Positions 45,313-54,527 of a DNA stretch of 64,000 nt are shown piece by piece. A program made the position numbers and the translations under genes. The stretch is taken from assembly GCA_918797485.1 (NCBI GenBank), contig CAKKNE010000001.1, forward strand, positions 1,116,001 to 1,180,000, given 5' to 3'. The DNA comes from Pelagomonas calceolata. Its lineage: Eukaryota > Sar > Pelagophyceae > Pelagomonadales > Pelagomonadaceae. Every line of letters starts with the position of its first letter. Within the stretch, counting starts at the first letter, position 1. The notes under the pieces were generated by a model, which worked only from the letters and a program-made list of their open reading frames with translations, was not told the origin of the DNA and made no database searches.

Positions 45313-46086
45313 TCACTCCTTGAGGCAGGAGTACGCGACGGCGGCGGAGACGACAGCCCAGCCGAGGACGCCCGACTTCGGGCAGTTGAGGCCGTCGGCC
45401 TCCGTGAACGCCCACTTGAGCGCCAGGCCGCCGCCGAGGATCCATGCGTAGGCGAAGGCCTCGGCCTGCGACTTGCCCTGCGTGAGCGCGCCGAGGTAGA
45501 CGGCGCTCATGAGCATGGAGTTGCCCGCGACGCCCATCATCGACTTGCCGAGCGCCGACTGCTTCTTGCAGCCGTACATCTCGAGGGTCTTGTCCTGCAT
45601 GAAGTGCTGCTGGAGGCCGTTCATGCCGTAGACAGCAATAAGGGCCCACGGGGACACGTCGCCCGAGAGCGTCTTGTAGCCGAGCGCAGTGCAGATCGCG
45701 ATCCAGGCGTACTGCGACGCCTTCGGGCAGCCCATGACCTCGCGCACCGGCTCCAGCGCGACGATGTTGGCGGCGGCGACGTAGCCCGAGAGGCCCACGG
45801 CCTTCTCGGGATCCGCGGCGAAGATGGCGGCGAGCACGCACTGCCAGGCCGAGGACCAGCGCGCCATGTTGACGCCCGAGGCGTCGGCCTTCGTAAGGCC
45901 GTATTTCTCGAGATTGCCCGCCGGGTCCATGAAACCGTAGAGCCCGCTGAGGGCCGTGAGGCCCGTGCCCACGCTGATCGCCGTGTCGGCGTTGAGCCCG
46001 AGCTCGCCGCCGCGCACCTTGAGCGCGGCATGCGACGGGCGCTTGAGCGCGGCGGCCGAGGCGAGGACGAGGAGGACTTTGTACAT
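45313..46086 (-). CDS. Paralog E of unrecognised hydrophobic family
   Basis: 257 residues, intronless, closest to D. Signal MYKVLLVLASAAALKRPSHA; then KVRGGELGLNADTAISVGTG, FMDPAGNLEKYGLTKADASG, AICTALGYKTLSGDVSPWA, FMQDKTLEMYGCKKQSALGK, GALTQGKSQAEAFAYAW. It ends VAYSCLKE, where A-C end AYKALN. Leader acceptor GCGCAG|GCAATAAAACC precedes the ATG. Same inferred membrane topology and the same lack of a known family. Confidence 0.8.
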   Translation of the reverse strand: MYKVLLVLASAAALKRPSHAALKVRGGELGLNADTAISVGTGLTALSGLYGFMDPAGNLEKYGLTKADASGVNMARWSSAWQCVLAAIFAADPEKAVGLSGYVAAANIVALEPVREVMGCPKASQYAWIAICTALGYKTLSGDVSPWALIAVYGMNGLQQHFMQDKTLEMYGCKKQSALGKSMMGVAGNSMLMSAVYLGALTQGKSQAEAFAYAWILGGGLALKWAFTEADGLNCPKSGVLGWAVVSAAVAYSCLKE

Positions 46087-46606
46087 GGTTTTATTGCCTG
46101 CGCGGCGACGGCGTGGGGGTGGGGCCAGCTGTTCCGTTAATTTTGCCAAGGGCCCGGCACGCGCAGCAAAATCAATTGGCGAGGGGCGAGATACAGGTCA
46201 GGAGAGACGCGCGCGTTGGTGGGGGCAGCTTTTCGGGCGCCGCGCGGCACGTTAATGCGATTCTTCTGAGCGGCGAGGCGCGAGATCCCCGCGGGATTTC
46301 GGTCACGCGATGGCCGCAGAGCCGTCTGTGGCGCTCCGTTGTGGCCCCTGCGACACCTCTGTGCCGATTCGCGCAGTAAAAGGCGCGGTGCTAGTGTGTC
46401 TGATGCATTAGATAGTGGTTTGGGCCTCTCTTGATTGTCGGGGGATATTTGCATGCTATCCAGCGGTAGTGACTCACAGAGCCTGTCAAAGACTCGCTCG
46501 CACTCCTGCGCTGCCCTGATTTCGCGCGCGGTGCATATAACCTCCAGCACGCAAAGCAGCACACTGCTGGCCGCCGCGCGCGCGGCTGTCCAGCAACGCA
46601 TCGATC
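46087..46606. other. Divergent spacer, introner-like leader at one side
   Basis: 520 bp between paralog E and MCMBP. The side next to E reads CCACGCCGTCGCCGCGCAG (a leader acceptor). GGTGCTAGTGTGTCTG at 46389 is a half CTAG dyad. Confidence 0.4.
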
Positions 46607-48319
46607 ATGGCGAACGTCCTGCAAATCGCCGACGCCCTCTACGCCGAGGACAGGGACGCGAAGACGCTCGCGCAGCGCGTCGCTTCGAAACTTGAGAGAG
46701 ACGGCGTGACAAACCTGCCTCTCTTGACGCAAGAAAACTACGCCACCGGGCGCACGCCGCCCGGCTCCCTTGTTAGATATGTGGGCATGGTCCAGGACAT
46801 GGGCAACCCCGAGTTCTACGCGCCCTCGGTAAGTGTAAACGGCACGGACGTTTGTGTGGCTTTTCGGGATGAATTGCCTGCGGGCGCGGACCCGTCCGAC
46901 GCGACCCTAGCCGATAGAAAACCCTTCTTCTGCGTGGCGCCGCCGGGGCTCACGGACTGGGCCTCGCCACGAAGTGAAGTGCCGCCGCCTCCTCCATCAA
47001 CGTCGCAAGCGACGAAGCGGCAGAGAGAAGAAAGCGACGAGCAGCCCGCTCAGAAACAACCTTGTGGAGGCAACGCCTTCGCCTACTCTTCGACATCGGC
47101 AGCCAAAGCCGTCTCCACGCCGCCCGGCGTTTTGGTACGAGTCTACGGCGACGACGGGCCCCGGCTCAACGAACTCGTAGAAATCGTCGGCGTCGTCGGC
47201 GGAGGTTTGACGACGACGGGCCTCGAAGTTACGGAAGAGGACGACGCCTTCGACCGGCAGCGGTTGGAAGATGAACAGGCCTGGGACCCCCCTACTTCCA
47301 AAGTCGCTAGATTACACGCGCTGTCGTGGCGTAGATTGGACCCGTCTCATCCCGTGCCGCCCGGCGCTCTCGATAAGGCGACGGCGGACTCTATCCGGAT
47401 TGCGTTGCTGGAGAGGTTATCAATGGCGTTGGATGGCGACGCCATAGGCGCGGAGTACGCCCTGTGTGCTCTACTTGCGAGTGTGGACAAACGCAAGGAT
47501 GGACGCGCGGTGGGCGCATTATCCCTGGGCCTGTTCTGTGAGGCTGCGCATGTCGACCGCGTCGCTCAAAACCTGGCAAGGGTCTTCGGCGAGGTGCTCC
47601 CTCGCGTCGTTTCTGTAAAAACGTCGACGGCGTCCGCTCCCTTACGTTCTCCTGGTTCGGAGCGACTGGCCATGTCCTCGCTCCAGATCTGCGACGGCTC
47701 CGCGTTGATTACTGTGGTCGACGGTCAGGCCCCGGCCTCGCCGGCCGCGGCCGCGGCTACTTCTGCATTGAGACAGCTCTATGGCTCGGCAAAGCAAATC
47801 CCGTTCAATTTCGGCTTCTCGGAGGTCAAGGTGCCCTGCGACGTCGTCTCCGTGCGCATTGGAGTTACCGACGGTTCGATCGAGTGCGACGTTGATTTAC
47901 CACTGAAGCTATCGCAACAATCATCGCTACCCGATGTGTCGGCGAGCACGCTGGCGATCATGCGGCAGTACGTCGCGGCAGCTCGACGCGTCATCGTCGA
48001 TATTGATGAAGAGGGCGCCTCTGGCTTGGAAGATCAGTTCGTGGCTGCTAGAGCCACTGGGCGCTTACCGTCCAGAGACGCGGAAGGCCGATTACACCAG
48101 TGGGTCTCCGTGTCGAAATTGAAAGCGAGAGCTCTTGGCTCCGTGCATATGAACCCGCCACACTACAATGAAGCGTTTGACTTGGAGGAAGAAAGGGCGA
48201 ATCGTTTGAAGGAACGGACGAAACTGATGCGCACCATGGCGCCGCCGCCGCCCCGATCCGTGCAGCACGGTTTTCGATCCGGGTTCCTGAGCGCGAAGGA
48301 GGTGGGGTTAGCTGATTAA
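46607..48319 (+). CDS. MCMBP: MCM-binding protein
   Basis: 570 residues, single exon. Family blocks: GSLVRYVGMVQDMGNPEFYA near the N-terminus, VLVRVYGDDGPRLNELVEIVG, and VARLHALSWRRLDPSHPVPP (the PRlH region). Next is LLERLSMALDGDAIGAEYALCALLAS where the AAA-like core starts, then GLFCEAAHV, and DQFVAARATGRLPSRDAEGR with LHQWVSVSKLKARALG at the end. MCMBP binds MCM2-7 subunits and helps unload or assemble the replicative helicase in the nucleus. A Ser/Gln-rich linker at 125-165 is variable in all homologs. Stop 15 bp from the convergent gene's stop. Confidence 0.9.
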   Translation: MANVLQIADALYAEDRDAKTLAQRVASKLERDGVTNLPLLTQENYATGRTPPGSLVRYVGMVQDMGNPEFYAPSVSVNGTDVCVAFRDELPAGADPSDATLADRKPFFCVAPPGLTDWASPRSEVPPPPPSTSQATKRQREESDEQPAQKQPCGGNAFAYSSTSAAKAVSTPPGVLVRVYGDDGPRLNELVEIVGVVGGGLTTTGLEVTEEDDAFDRQRLEDEQAWDPPTSKVARLHALSWRRLDPSHPVPPGALDKATADSIRIALLERLSMALDGDAIGAEYALCALLASVDKRKDGRAVGALSLGLFCEAAHVDRVAQNLARVFGEVLPRVVSVKTSTASAPLRSPGSERLAMSSLQICDGSALITVVDGQAPASPAAAAATSALRQLYGSAKQIPFNFGFSEVKVPCDVVSVRIGVTDGSIECDVDLPLKLSQQSSLPDVSASTLAIMRQYVAAARRVIVDIDEEGASGLEDQFVAARATGRLPSRDAEGRLHQWVSVSKLKARALGSVHMNPPHYNEAFDLEEERANRLKERTKLMRTMAPPPPRSVQHGFRSGFLSAKEVGLAD

Positions 48320-48334
48320 GTCGTTGGTCTTAGC

Positions 48335-49666
48335 TCACGAAGCGTCGTCCGCGGCCTGGTTGCCGGGCACTGCGTCCGTCACCGGGATACCTCCCGGGCC
48401 GTCGGCGGGCGCCGCGCGCCGCCGGGTGTATGTGTCCCAAGCGGCCCGGTTGCCGCGGATAGCTCGCGCCGCTGCGCGGCCGGCGCGGGCGTTCTGGTAC
48501 AAAGTTGCCTCGTCCCTCGCGTCGATGACGTAGGCCGGGTCGAGGGGTGCCGTCGGCGTCACCCGCCTCCTGATCGCGTCGAGGACGGATCCGCGGCGCT
48601 GCGCGGCTTCGGCTGGCGTCTGGTACGTGTCCGGTCGCCGCTGGCGGAGGTTGCGTCGGTCGTTTTCCGCGACGAGTAACGTTACGCCGTCTTCGACGCC
48701 GGCCGCTGTTGGCGTCCACTCGCGGTTCAGCGCCCGCCCTTCCGAGTCGATGAGCCGCAGGCGCGCCGCCTCGTCGACGCCACCCAACAAGTCCCCGAGC
48801 GGCGCGTCGCCATTAATAGAGACGACGCGCGACGCGCCAAAAACACTTTCAACCCAGGGGCCCGAGGGCACGAGCGTGACCTGCCGCGTGCCGGCCGCCG
48901 CCGCCAGGGCGCGCTGCGCCGCCGCGTCGGCGGCGAGCGCCTCCGCGCTAGAGCTCGCCGCAATCATCGGATCGGCGAGCGCTTTTTCCAGAGCCGCCGC
49001 GGCCTCGGTGTGGCGTCCGAACGTCGCCAGCGCGAGGCCGAAATATCGATAAGCGGAGCCGGACGCCGCCTTTTGTAAAGCGGCGCGGGCCTCGTCGAGC
49101 GCCCGGGCCGCGGGCAAGCGCACCCTCGGGTCGCGGCCGCGCACGGCGAGGCGTGCCCCCGCCGCCGTCGCGAGCAGCTCCGAGCACGTTTCATCAGAAG
49201 CGAGCGCGAGGTAGAACGGCGGCGGGAGTTGATCCGAGGGGCCGGTCCCGGTCTCACGCGACGGAGGCGACCCGAGCCCGCGCGGCGGCAGCGCGCCCGC
49301 GAGCGACGCCAATCCACTAATCGCCGCGACGTAGTCGCCCATCTGTAAATTCGCCGCAGCGCGCGCCACCGCAACAGAAGCAAAGTCCTCGTAGAAGGCC
49401 TTGCCCGTCGCGCGCGCGGCGCGCCAGGCCCTTCCGGTAGCGTGCAGCTTGAGGTCCCAGAGCGGGCTCGACTCGACGCGGTCGTCGCACAGCGTCTCCG
49501 AAGTATCATTCATCGTGTCGCGGAGGACGCGCCGGCCCCTCCCATCGTACGTGCGCCGCCCGGGGACGACGAAGTCAAACACTATAAATTGCACGGATCC
49601 CGGGAGCGCGGCGCCCCACGGATTGAAACAAGCGGTGGGCGGCGCTTCGGATGCATCTGCTGCCAT
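48335..49666 (-). CDS. TPR and ubiquitin-like domain protein, unknown
   Basis: 443 residues. Ala-rich helical repeats at about 70-250 resemble TPRs (YVAAISGLASLAGALP, AYRYFGLALATFGRHTEAAA, LEKALADPMIAASSS). Residues about 260-335 (RQVTLVPSGPWVESVFGASR, GDLLGGVDEAARLRLIDSEG, LNREWTPTAAGVEDGVTLLV) have the spacing of a ubiquitin-like fold, with 'LRLIDSEGRAL' in place of the Ub 'LiFaGkqLed' turn. The Arg/Ala-rich C-terminus has repeated DPAYVIDARDEATLY-type helices. Function unknown. Its start lies 67 bp from an inverted CTAG dyad. Confidence 0.55.
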   Translation of the reverse strand: MAADASEAPPTACFNPWGAALPGSVQFIVFDFVVPGRRTYDGRGRRVLRDTMNDTSETLCDDRVESSPLWDLKLHATGRAWRAARATGKAFYEDFASVAVARAAANLQMGDYVAAISGLASLAGALPPRGLGSPPSRETGTGPSDQLPPPFYLALASDETCSELLATAAGARLAVRGRDPRVRLPAARALDEARAALQKAASGSAYRYFGLALATFGRHTEAAAALEKALADPMIAASSSAEALAADAAAQRALAAAAGTRQVTLVPSGPWVESVFGASRVVSINGDAPLGDLLGGVDEAARLRLIDSEGRALNREWTPTAAGVEDGVTLLVAENDRRNLRQRRPDTYQTPAEAAQRRGSVLDAIRRRVTPTAPLDPAYVIDARDEATLYQNARAGRAAARAIRGNRAAWDTYTRRRAAPADGPGGIPVTDAVPGNQAADDAS

Positions 49667-49732
49667 TTTTTAGAGCCGTGAGACGAGAACACGCACGACA
49701 GCGGGAGCTGAGCTCGAGAATTTTGCGCAGTT

Positions 49733-49755
49733 AGCTAACGTATAGTAAGACTCTA
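49733..49755 (-). promoter_or_regulatory. CTAG dyad element, site K1 (inverted)
   Basis: Reverse complement reads CTAGAGTCTTACTATACGTTAGC in two parts (CTAGAGTCTTAC, TATACGTTAGC), closest to site F. It lies 67 bp upstream of the minus-strand TPR gene. Confidence 0.45.
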
Positions 49756-49767
49756 GCAAGTGATTTG

Positions 49768-49791
49768 CTAGTGTCTTACAGGGACGCTAGC
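49768..49791 (+). promoter_or_regulatory. CTAG dyad element, site K2
   Basis: CTAGTGTCTTACAG + GGACGCTAGC, 24 bp. It faces the plus-strand DnaJ gene 214 bp downstream, and K1 points the other way, one dyad per divergent gene. Confidence 0.5.
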
Positions 49792-50004
49792 TCCGATTTT
49801 TTGCGCCAGCCCCAAAAACGCGCTGCCGGGCCTCTAACGAGCCTCAGACGCGCAGGGCGAAGCGCTACCGAGGCACCCGAAAAGATAGAGCACCAGCCCT
49901 TCTTGCCAAAGCGCGTCGACGCTCGTACCAGGGCCGAAGCCGACACGTCGTCCGACCCAGCGGGACGCGCAGCGATTGCGTCCGAACCAAGACGCCGCAG
50001 GCCG

Positions 50005-51996
50005 ATGGCCGCCGCGCCGCCCCCCACGGACGAGGCGCGCGGCGCCGAAACAACAACACCGCCGGCCCTCGACCCGAACTCTCCCGAGGCGCAGTCGGCC
50101 GAGCTCTTGAACGCGGTCGTCGGCCAGATCTTCTCGACGCGGCGGCCGCGCGACGTCTGCGCCGGCGCCGCGTCGGCCTTCAAGAGCGTGGCCAAGGGCT
50201 TTGCGTTAGGAGTGGCTACGTTGATCGCGGCGCCGGCCGCCGCGGCGTACAACCAACCCCCCGAAGAGGAGCAGCAGCCGCAACCACAACAGACGCAACT
50301 ACAGAGACTAGGAACGATGGCCGGGGCCGTCGGCGCGGGCATCGCCGGTGCCGTGTTGTTACCGCTCGCGGGCGCCGTCGTCGGCTTCGTGCAAGTCGTG
50401 CGAGGCGCCTGGAACACGCCTTCAGCAGTATACCACTGCGTGACGGGCGACCAGGTCTGGGACGCCGAGGAGCGAGAGTGGAAGGACAAGGAGCGCTACG
50501 TTCTGGCCGAGGAGGCCGCGAGGGTCCGCGCCGAGGCCGAGGCCGAAGGTGTGGACGTGCCCGCGGCGCTGCTGATGAGTGGCTCGTCCACTACGTCTAC
50601 GAGCTCGACACCAGCAAGGCGACCGTCGCGCAAGGTCGCTTCATTAGAATACTACGACTTGCTGCAGATCGAGCCGAATGCCAACGAGGCGCAGATAAAA
50701 AAAGCGTACTATCGGCAGGCGCGGAACTGCCACCCGGATAAATGTGGGGACGACCCCGACGCGGCCGCTGCGTTTCAGAAATTGAGTCATGCCTATCGAG
50801 TGCTGTCTGATGTACAGCTCCGGGCCGCGTACGACCGCGACGGCGCCGACGCGACGCAAGACGTCGGCTTCGAATACGACCCCGCCGTCTTCTTCGGGGC
50901 GCTGTTCGGCTCGCAGCGCTTCGAGCCCTTCGTCGGGGAGTTAGCATTGGCGCAGATCTCGGCGACACTCACGAAACGAGGAGGGGCTGCTGATGCGGCA
51001 GCTAGAGCGATGCGCCAGAACCGCCAGTCGCAGCAGGTCGACGACGAAATGTCGAAAGCTATTGGTTTAGGGCTCAAAGAAGTGAGGTCCCATGGGGACG
51101 TGAAGCAGCGAGGCCGGGAAGTGGCCCTCGCGACGACGCTCGCCGCTTCGATACAGTCTTTCGTGGATGGGGACGAAGCTTCATTTTCTGCTTGGTGCGT
51201 GAACGAGGCCCACGATTTGGCCGTTGCCGATCATGAGGGCTTGACGCGGGGCGCTTTGGTGCTGGCCTTAGCGCGCGGCTACTCGTGTGGAGCGGACGAG
51301 TGGCTCGGTTCTGTCGATACGCCTTTAGGATTGGGGTCCATACTCCCAGCGGCCAAACTCGACGCCTTCAAGAACATGGCCTACGCGTCGGCGGCGCGCG
51401 CCGGTGCGAGTGGTTTATATGCAGCAAAGCAGCTGGCGGACGCGTCCGAGAAGGCCCAGAAACGGTCTCAGCAGTCGGAGCCGGAGCCGGCATCTCGCGA
51501 GGACTTGCTGGAGCTGTCCATCTCTCAACTCAAAAAGCTCGCGCGCGAGAATGATGTAGATGTTTCGATGTGCTTGGAGAAGGCGCATATTGTGGACGCG
51601 CTGGTCCTCGTGAAAGTGCCCTTGCCCGCGGACCACCCGAAGCGCATCGCGAATACACCGAAATCACCGGAGGAGGAGATGAAGGCGAAGATGCCCGTGT
51701 TTTTGGACGCCATGCTTCGGGTTTCATTGGTGGACGTGTACGAGACGCTGCGGAAGGTCGTGCATCGGGTTTTGGCGGATGAAAGTGTTGATATGGATGC
51801 GAGACGGCGGCGCGCGGCTGCTTTAAAGTTGTTCGCGGACGCCCTGCACGCGGCTTCATCGGAGGTCTCTTCGGACATAGCTACGGATGTCGAGCCCGAG
51901 AAGCGCTTCGAGCACGCGATGAACGTGACGATGGCGGCGGCCATGGGCCAGGAGATGAGCGAGGGGCACGGTGATTCTATGCCCCCGACGGTGTAA
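50005..51996 (+). CDS. Membrane-associated DnaJ (Hsp40) protein with SAP-like motif
   Basis: 663 residues from MAAAPPPTDEARG. Two hydrophobic segments (FALGVATLIAAPAAAA and GAVGAGIAGAVLLPLAGAVV) precede the J domain at about 213-280: YYDLLQIEPNANEAQIKKAY, RQARNCHPDKCG with the HPD motif, and AYRVLSDVQLRAAYDRDG. A DnaJ-X-like helical region follows (FDPAVFFGALFGSQ-type FYDPAVFF block, FVGELALAQIS). A SAP-like motif (LSISQLKKLARENDVDVSMC) and a helical C-terminus end it. J proteins stimulate Hsp70 ATPase; the glycine-rich hydrophobic region suggests membrane association. Shares its SAP-like motif with the gene at 7301-9040. Confidence 0.85.
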   Translation: MAAAPPPTDEARGAETTTPPALDPNSPEAQSAELLNAVVGQIFSTRRPRDVCAGAASAFKSVAKGFALGVATLIAAPAAAAYNQPPEEEQQPQPQQTQLQRLGTMAGAVGAGIAGAVLLPLAGAVVGFVQVVRGAWNTPSAVYHCVTGDQVWDAEEREWKDKERYVLAEEAARVRAEAEAEGVDVPAALLMSGSSTTSTSSTPARRPSRKVASLEYYDLLQIEPNANEAQIKKAYYRQARNCHPDKCGDDPDAAAAFQKLSHAYRVLSDVQLRAAYDRDGADATQDVGFEYDPAVFFGALFGSQRFEPFVGELALAQISATLTKRGGAADAAARAMRQNRQSQQVDDEMSKAIGLGLKEVRSHGDVKQRGREVALATTLAASIQSFVDGDEASFSAWCVNEAHDLAVADHEGLTRGALVLALARGYSCGADEWLGSVDTPLGLGSILPAAKLDAFKNMAYASAARAGASGLYAAKQLADASEKAQKRSQQSEPEPASREDLLELSISQLKKLARENDVDVSMCLEKAHIVDALVLVKVPLPADHPKRIANTPKSPEEEMKAKMPVFLDAMLRVSLVDVYETLRKVVHRVLADESVDMDARRRRAAALKLFADALHAASSEVSSDIATDVEPEKRFEHAMNVTMAAAMGQEMSEGHGDSMPPTV

Positions 51997-52019
51997 ATTT
52001 ACTTCTTGCAAGCTTAGCC

Positions 52020-52493
52020 CTATAGCGCGGCGAGCCCTGTGCGCGCCTCCTCGGCGGCGAGTTTCATTCGTGCTTTCGCAAGCATGTTCTCGCTCTCCAA
52101 TGTCTGCGGATTGTTTTTGCCCAAGACGCGGCGCAACGTTTGTGCGCAGTCCTCCATCGTTTTGACGGCAAGCCGCATGTCGTCGAGAGTAGCGTCGCTG
52201 CTGTTGAGTAGCGCAACCGCGTGACTTCCGCGAAAGCACAAAGTCAGACCATGCTCAGACCCAAGGGCACGCTCTGCTTCGGGAATTCTTTCCCGCGCAA
52301 ACTCTTTACATTCGTCGAAAAGCCCGAGCCCGCACATCTGGTTTGCGAGGCCAAAAGCAGTGATGAAAATTGACTCAGGCGGCAGCCACTTGGATAAAGC
52401 ACGTTTCCCGTCATAGATCTTGCGTCCCATGTCTAGAGCTTCTTTGTGTCGCCCGAGTTCGCTGAGACATCCGGCTATGTTGCCGGCGCCTGC
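52020..52493 (-). pseudogene. TPR protein fragment, 5' end missing
   Basis: The frame reads GNIAGCLSELGRHKEALDMG then KIYDGKRALSKWLPPESIF, FGLANQMCGLGLFDECKEFA and NNPQTLESENMLAKARMKL. This is the C-terminal part of an algal TPR protein of the same type as the MYND gene at 34447. About 158 residues remain. At about 52490 the homology stops with no ATG and the oppositely oriented formin homology begins. An intron acceptor near CCAGCAG is conceivable, but no upstream exon is visible under the formin. Best read as a truncated gene or assembly junction. Confidence 0.55.
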
Positions 52494-54424
52494 TGGAGTA
52501 CCTCCGGCACGACGCGAGCGAGGCCGACGTCGCAGTCGCGTTCGCGGGCGGCGGCGCCGCGGCGCTGCTCCGCCGTGTCGAGGACTGCGCGGCGGCGGCG
52601 GCGCGCAGGGTGCCGGAGGCGGCGGCGTCCCTGGCGTCGGCGGTCGCGTGCGTGCGCGCGCTGGTCGAGCGCGGCGACGGCCTCGAGCGCTTCGCGCGCG
52701 ACCCGGCGCTCGCCGCGCGGCTCTCGCGGGCGCTGGACGCGCCGCGCGCCGCCACGCGCGCCGCGGTGCTCGAGCTCCTCGCCGTCGTCGCGGCGCACTC
52801 GCCCGCAGGCCACGCGGCCGTCGTCGCGGCGCTCCACTATTTCCGCGCGGCGACGGGCGAGGGCGCGGCCTTCGAGGGCCTCGTCCAGGCCGTCGGCGAC
52901 GCGACGGCGGCGACGGCGCTCCGCCGCGACGTGCTGCTCTTCGTCAACACGCTCGTGAACGCCGCGCCCGACCTCGCGGACCGCGCGGAGCTGCGGGCGC
53001 AGCTGCACAGCGCCGGCCTGGGCCGCGCCCTGGCGGGCGTCGCCGCGGCCGTGGGCGGCGGCGGCGCCGACGCCGACGCGGCCGCGGCGGAGGAGCTCGA
53101 GGCGCAGCTCCGGGTCTACGAGGCCGTGGCCGCCGACGACGCCCAGCGGGTCGCCGCGGCCGCGGGCGCCGAGGGCGAGGCGCTGCGCCTCGACGACGAG
53201 GCGGCGCTCCTCAAGGCCTGGACCGCGCGCGCGACGCGACGCGGCGCCGGCAAAGAGGCGCGCGCGCTTGCCCGCTACCTCGCGTGCCTGCCCCTGGACG
53301 ACGCGCGCGGTCGCGACACGCTCGCGGCGATCGTACGAGATGTGCATCGACGTGCGCTGGGCGCGCGGGACGACTTCGACGCGGGCCTCGACGACATCCG
53401 GCGCGTCGTCGACTGGCGCCGCGCGCTCGACGAGCGGGCGCGCTCGCTCGCCGACGCGACGGCCGCGCTCGACCGCGCGCGCGCGCGCGCCGCGGGCGCG
53501 GCGCCGCCCGCCGCCGCGCCGCCGCCCACCGCGCCGCCGCCCACCGCGCCGCCGCCCGCCGCGCCGCCTCCCACCGGCGACGTGGCGCGTTTCGAGCGCA
53601 TGCTGCGCGCTGGCGTCCCGCGACCGGCGGTCGAGCACCGCATGCGGCTCGAGGGCGTCGATCCGGCTCGGCTCAGCGGCGCGCCCGAACCCGCGCCCGC
53701 GCCCGCGCCCGCGCCCACGCCCGCGCCCGCGGCGGGGCCGGCGCTCCGCGCCCTCTTCTGGACCGTCGTGCCCCCCGAGCGCGCGACGGAGACGGTCTGG
53801 CGCAACCTCGACGCGGCGTCGGTGCGCGTCGACGCGAGGGCGCTGGCCGCGGCGTTCGCGCGCGCGCCGGCGGGCGGCGCGCGCGCGCGCGCCGAGGGTG
53901 GCGGCGGGGCGCCGGCCGCGCCGCTCCGGCTGCTCGACGCCAAGGCGGAGCAGCGCGCGGCGATCGCGCTCGCGCGCGTGCGGCTTGGCGACGCCGCGAT
54001 CGTCGAGGCCGTGCTCGCCTGCGACGCGGACGCGCTGGCGCCGGCGCGGCTCGAGCTCGTGCTGCGCGCGGCGCCGAGCGACGCCGAGGCCGCCGCGGCG
54101 CTCGCCGTGGCGCCGGGCGACGCACCGCGGCTCTCGCGCGCGTCGCAGTTTCACCGTGCGCTCGCGGCGCGCGTGCCCGACGCGGCGCGGCGCCTCGAGG
54201 GCCTATCCTTCGCGCAGCGCGTCGAGCAGTCTACGCGGAACCTCAACGACGACTTCCGGGTCCTCGCGCGCGCGTGCGAGCAGATCGGCCGGAGCGAGCG
54301 CCTCGCGCGGCTCCTGGAGCGCGTGCTAGCCCTGGGCAACGCGTTGAATGCGGGCTCGGCGCGGGGCGGCGCGCGGGGCTTCCTCGTGACCGACCTTCCT
54401 CGCGCACCCGACTACACTCGTTGA
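52487..54424 (+). pseudogene. Formin fragment (FH3-FH1-FH2), both ends missing
   Basis: Open frame with extreme GC content. It begins mid-domain with CRRLLEYLRHDASEADVAVA and continues through a GBD/FH3-like armadillo region (ATRAAVLELLAVVAAHSPAG, RRDVLLFVNTLVNAAPDLAD). A short FH1 follows (PPPTAPPPTAPPPAAPPP), then FH2 from RALFWTVVPPERATETVWRN through LDAKAEQRAAIALARVRLGD to LLERVLALGNALNAG. FH2 stops about a third short, at GARGF, with no downstream exon before the next gene. Formins nucleate actin. No stop within about 640 codons, so the loss is at the ends only. The long antisense ORF is a shadow. Confidence 0.65.
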
Positions 54425-54527
54425 TTTATGCACAGAGGACCGACGTGTTTCAGTAGACCCATGTTTGAAATATGAGGAGCTAGGAGAGGAGGTAGGCCTG
54501 TGAAGCAAGCGCGAAAAACGCGGCTGG

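Noticed and set aside
52475-54154. 559-codon minus-strand ORF opposite the formin fragment
   Set aside because: Arg/Gly-rich shadow of an extremely GC-rich sequence; the plus frame has FH3, FH1 and FH2 motifs.
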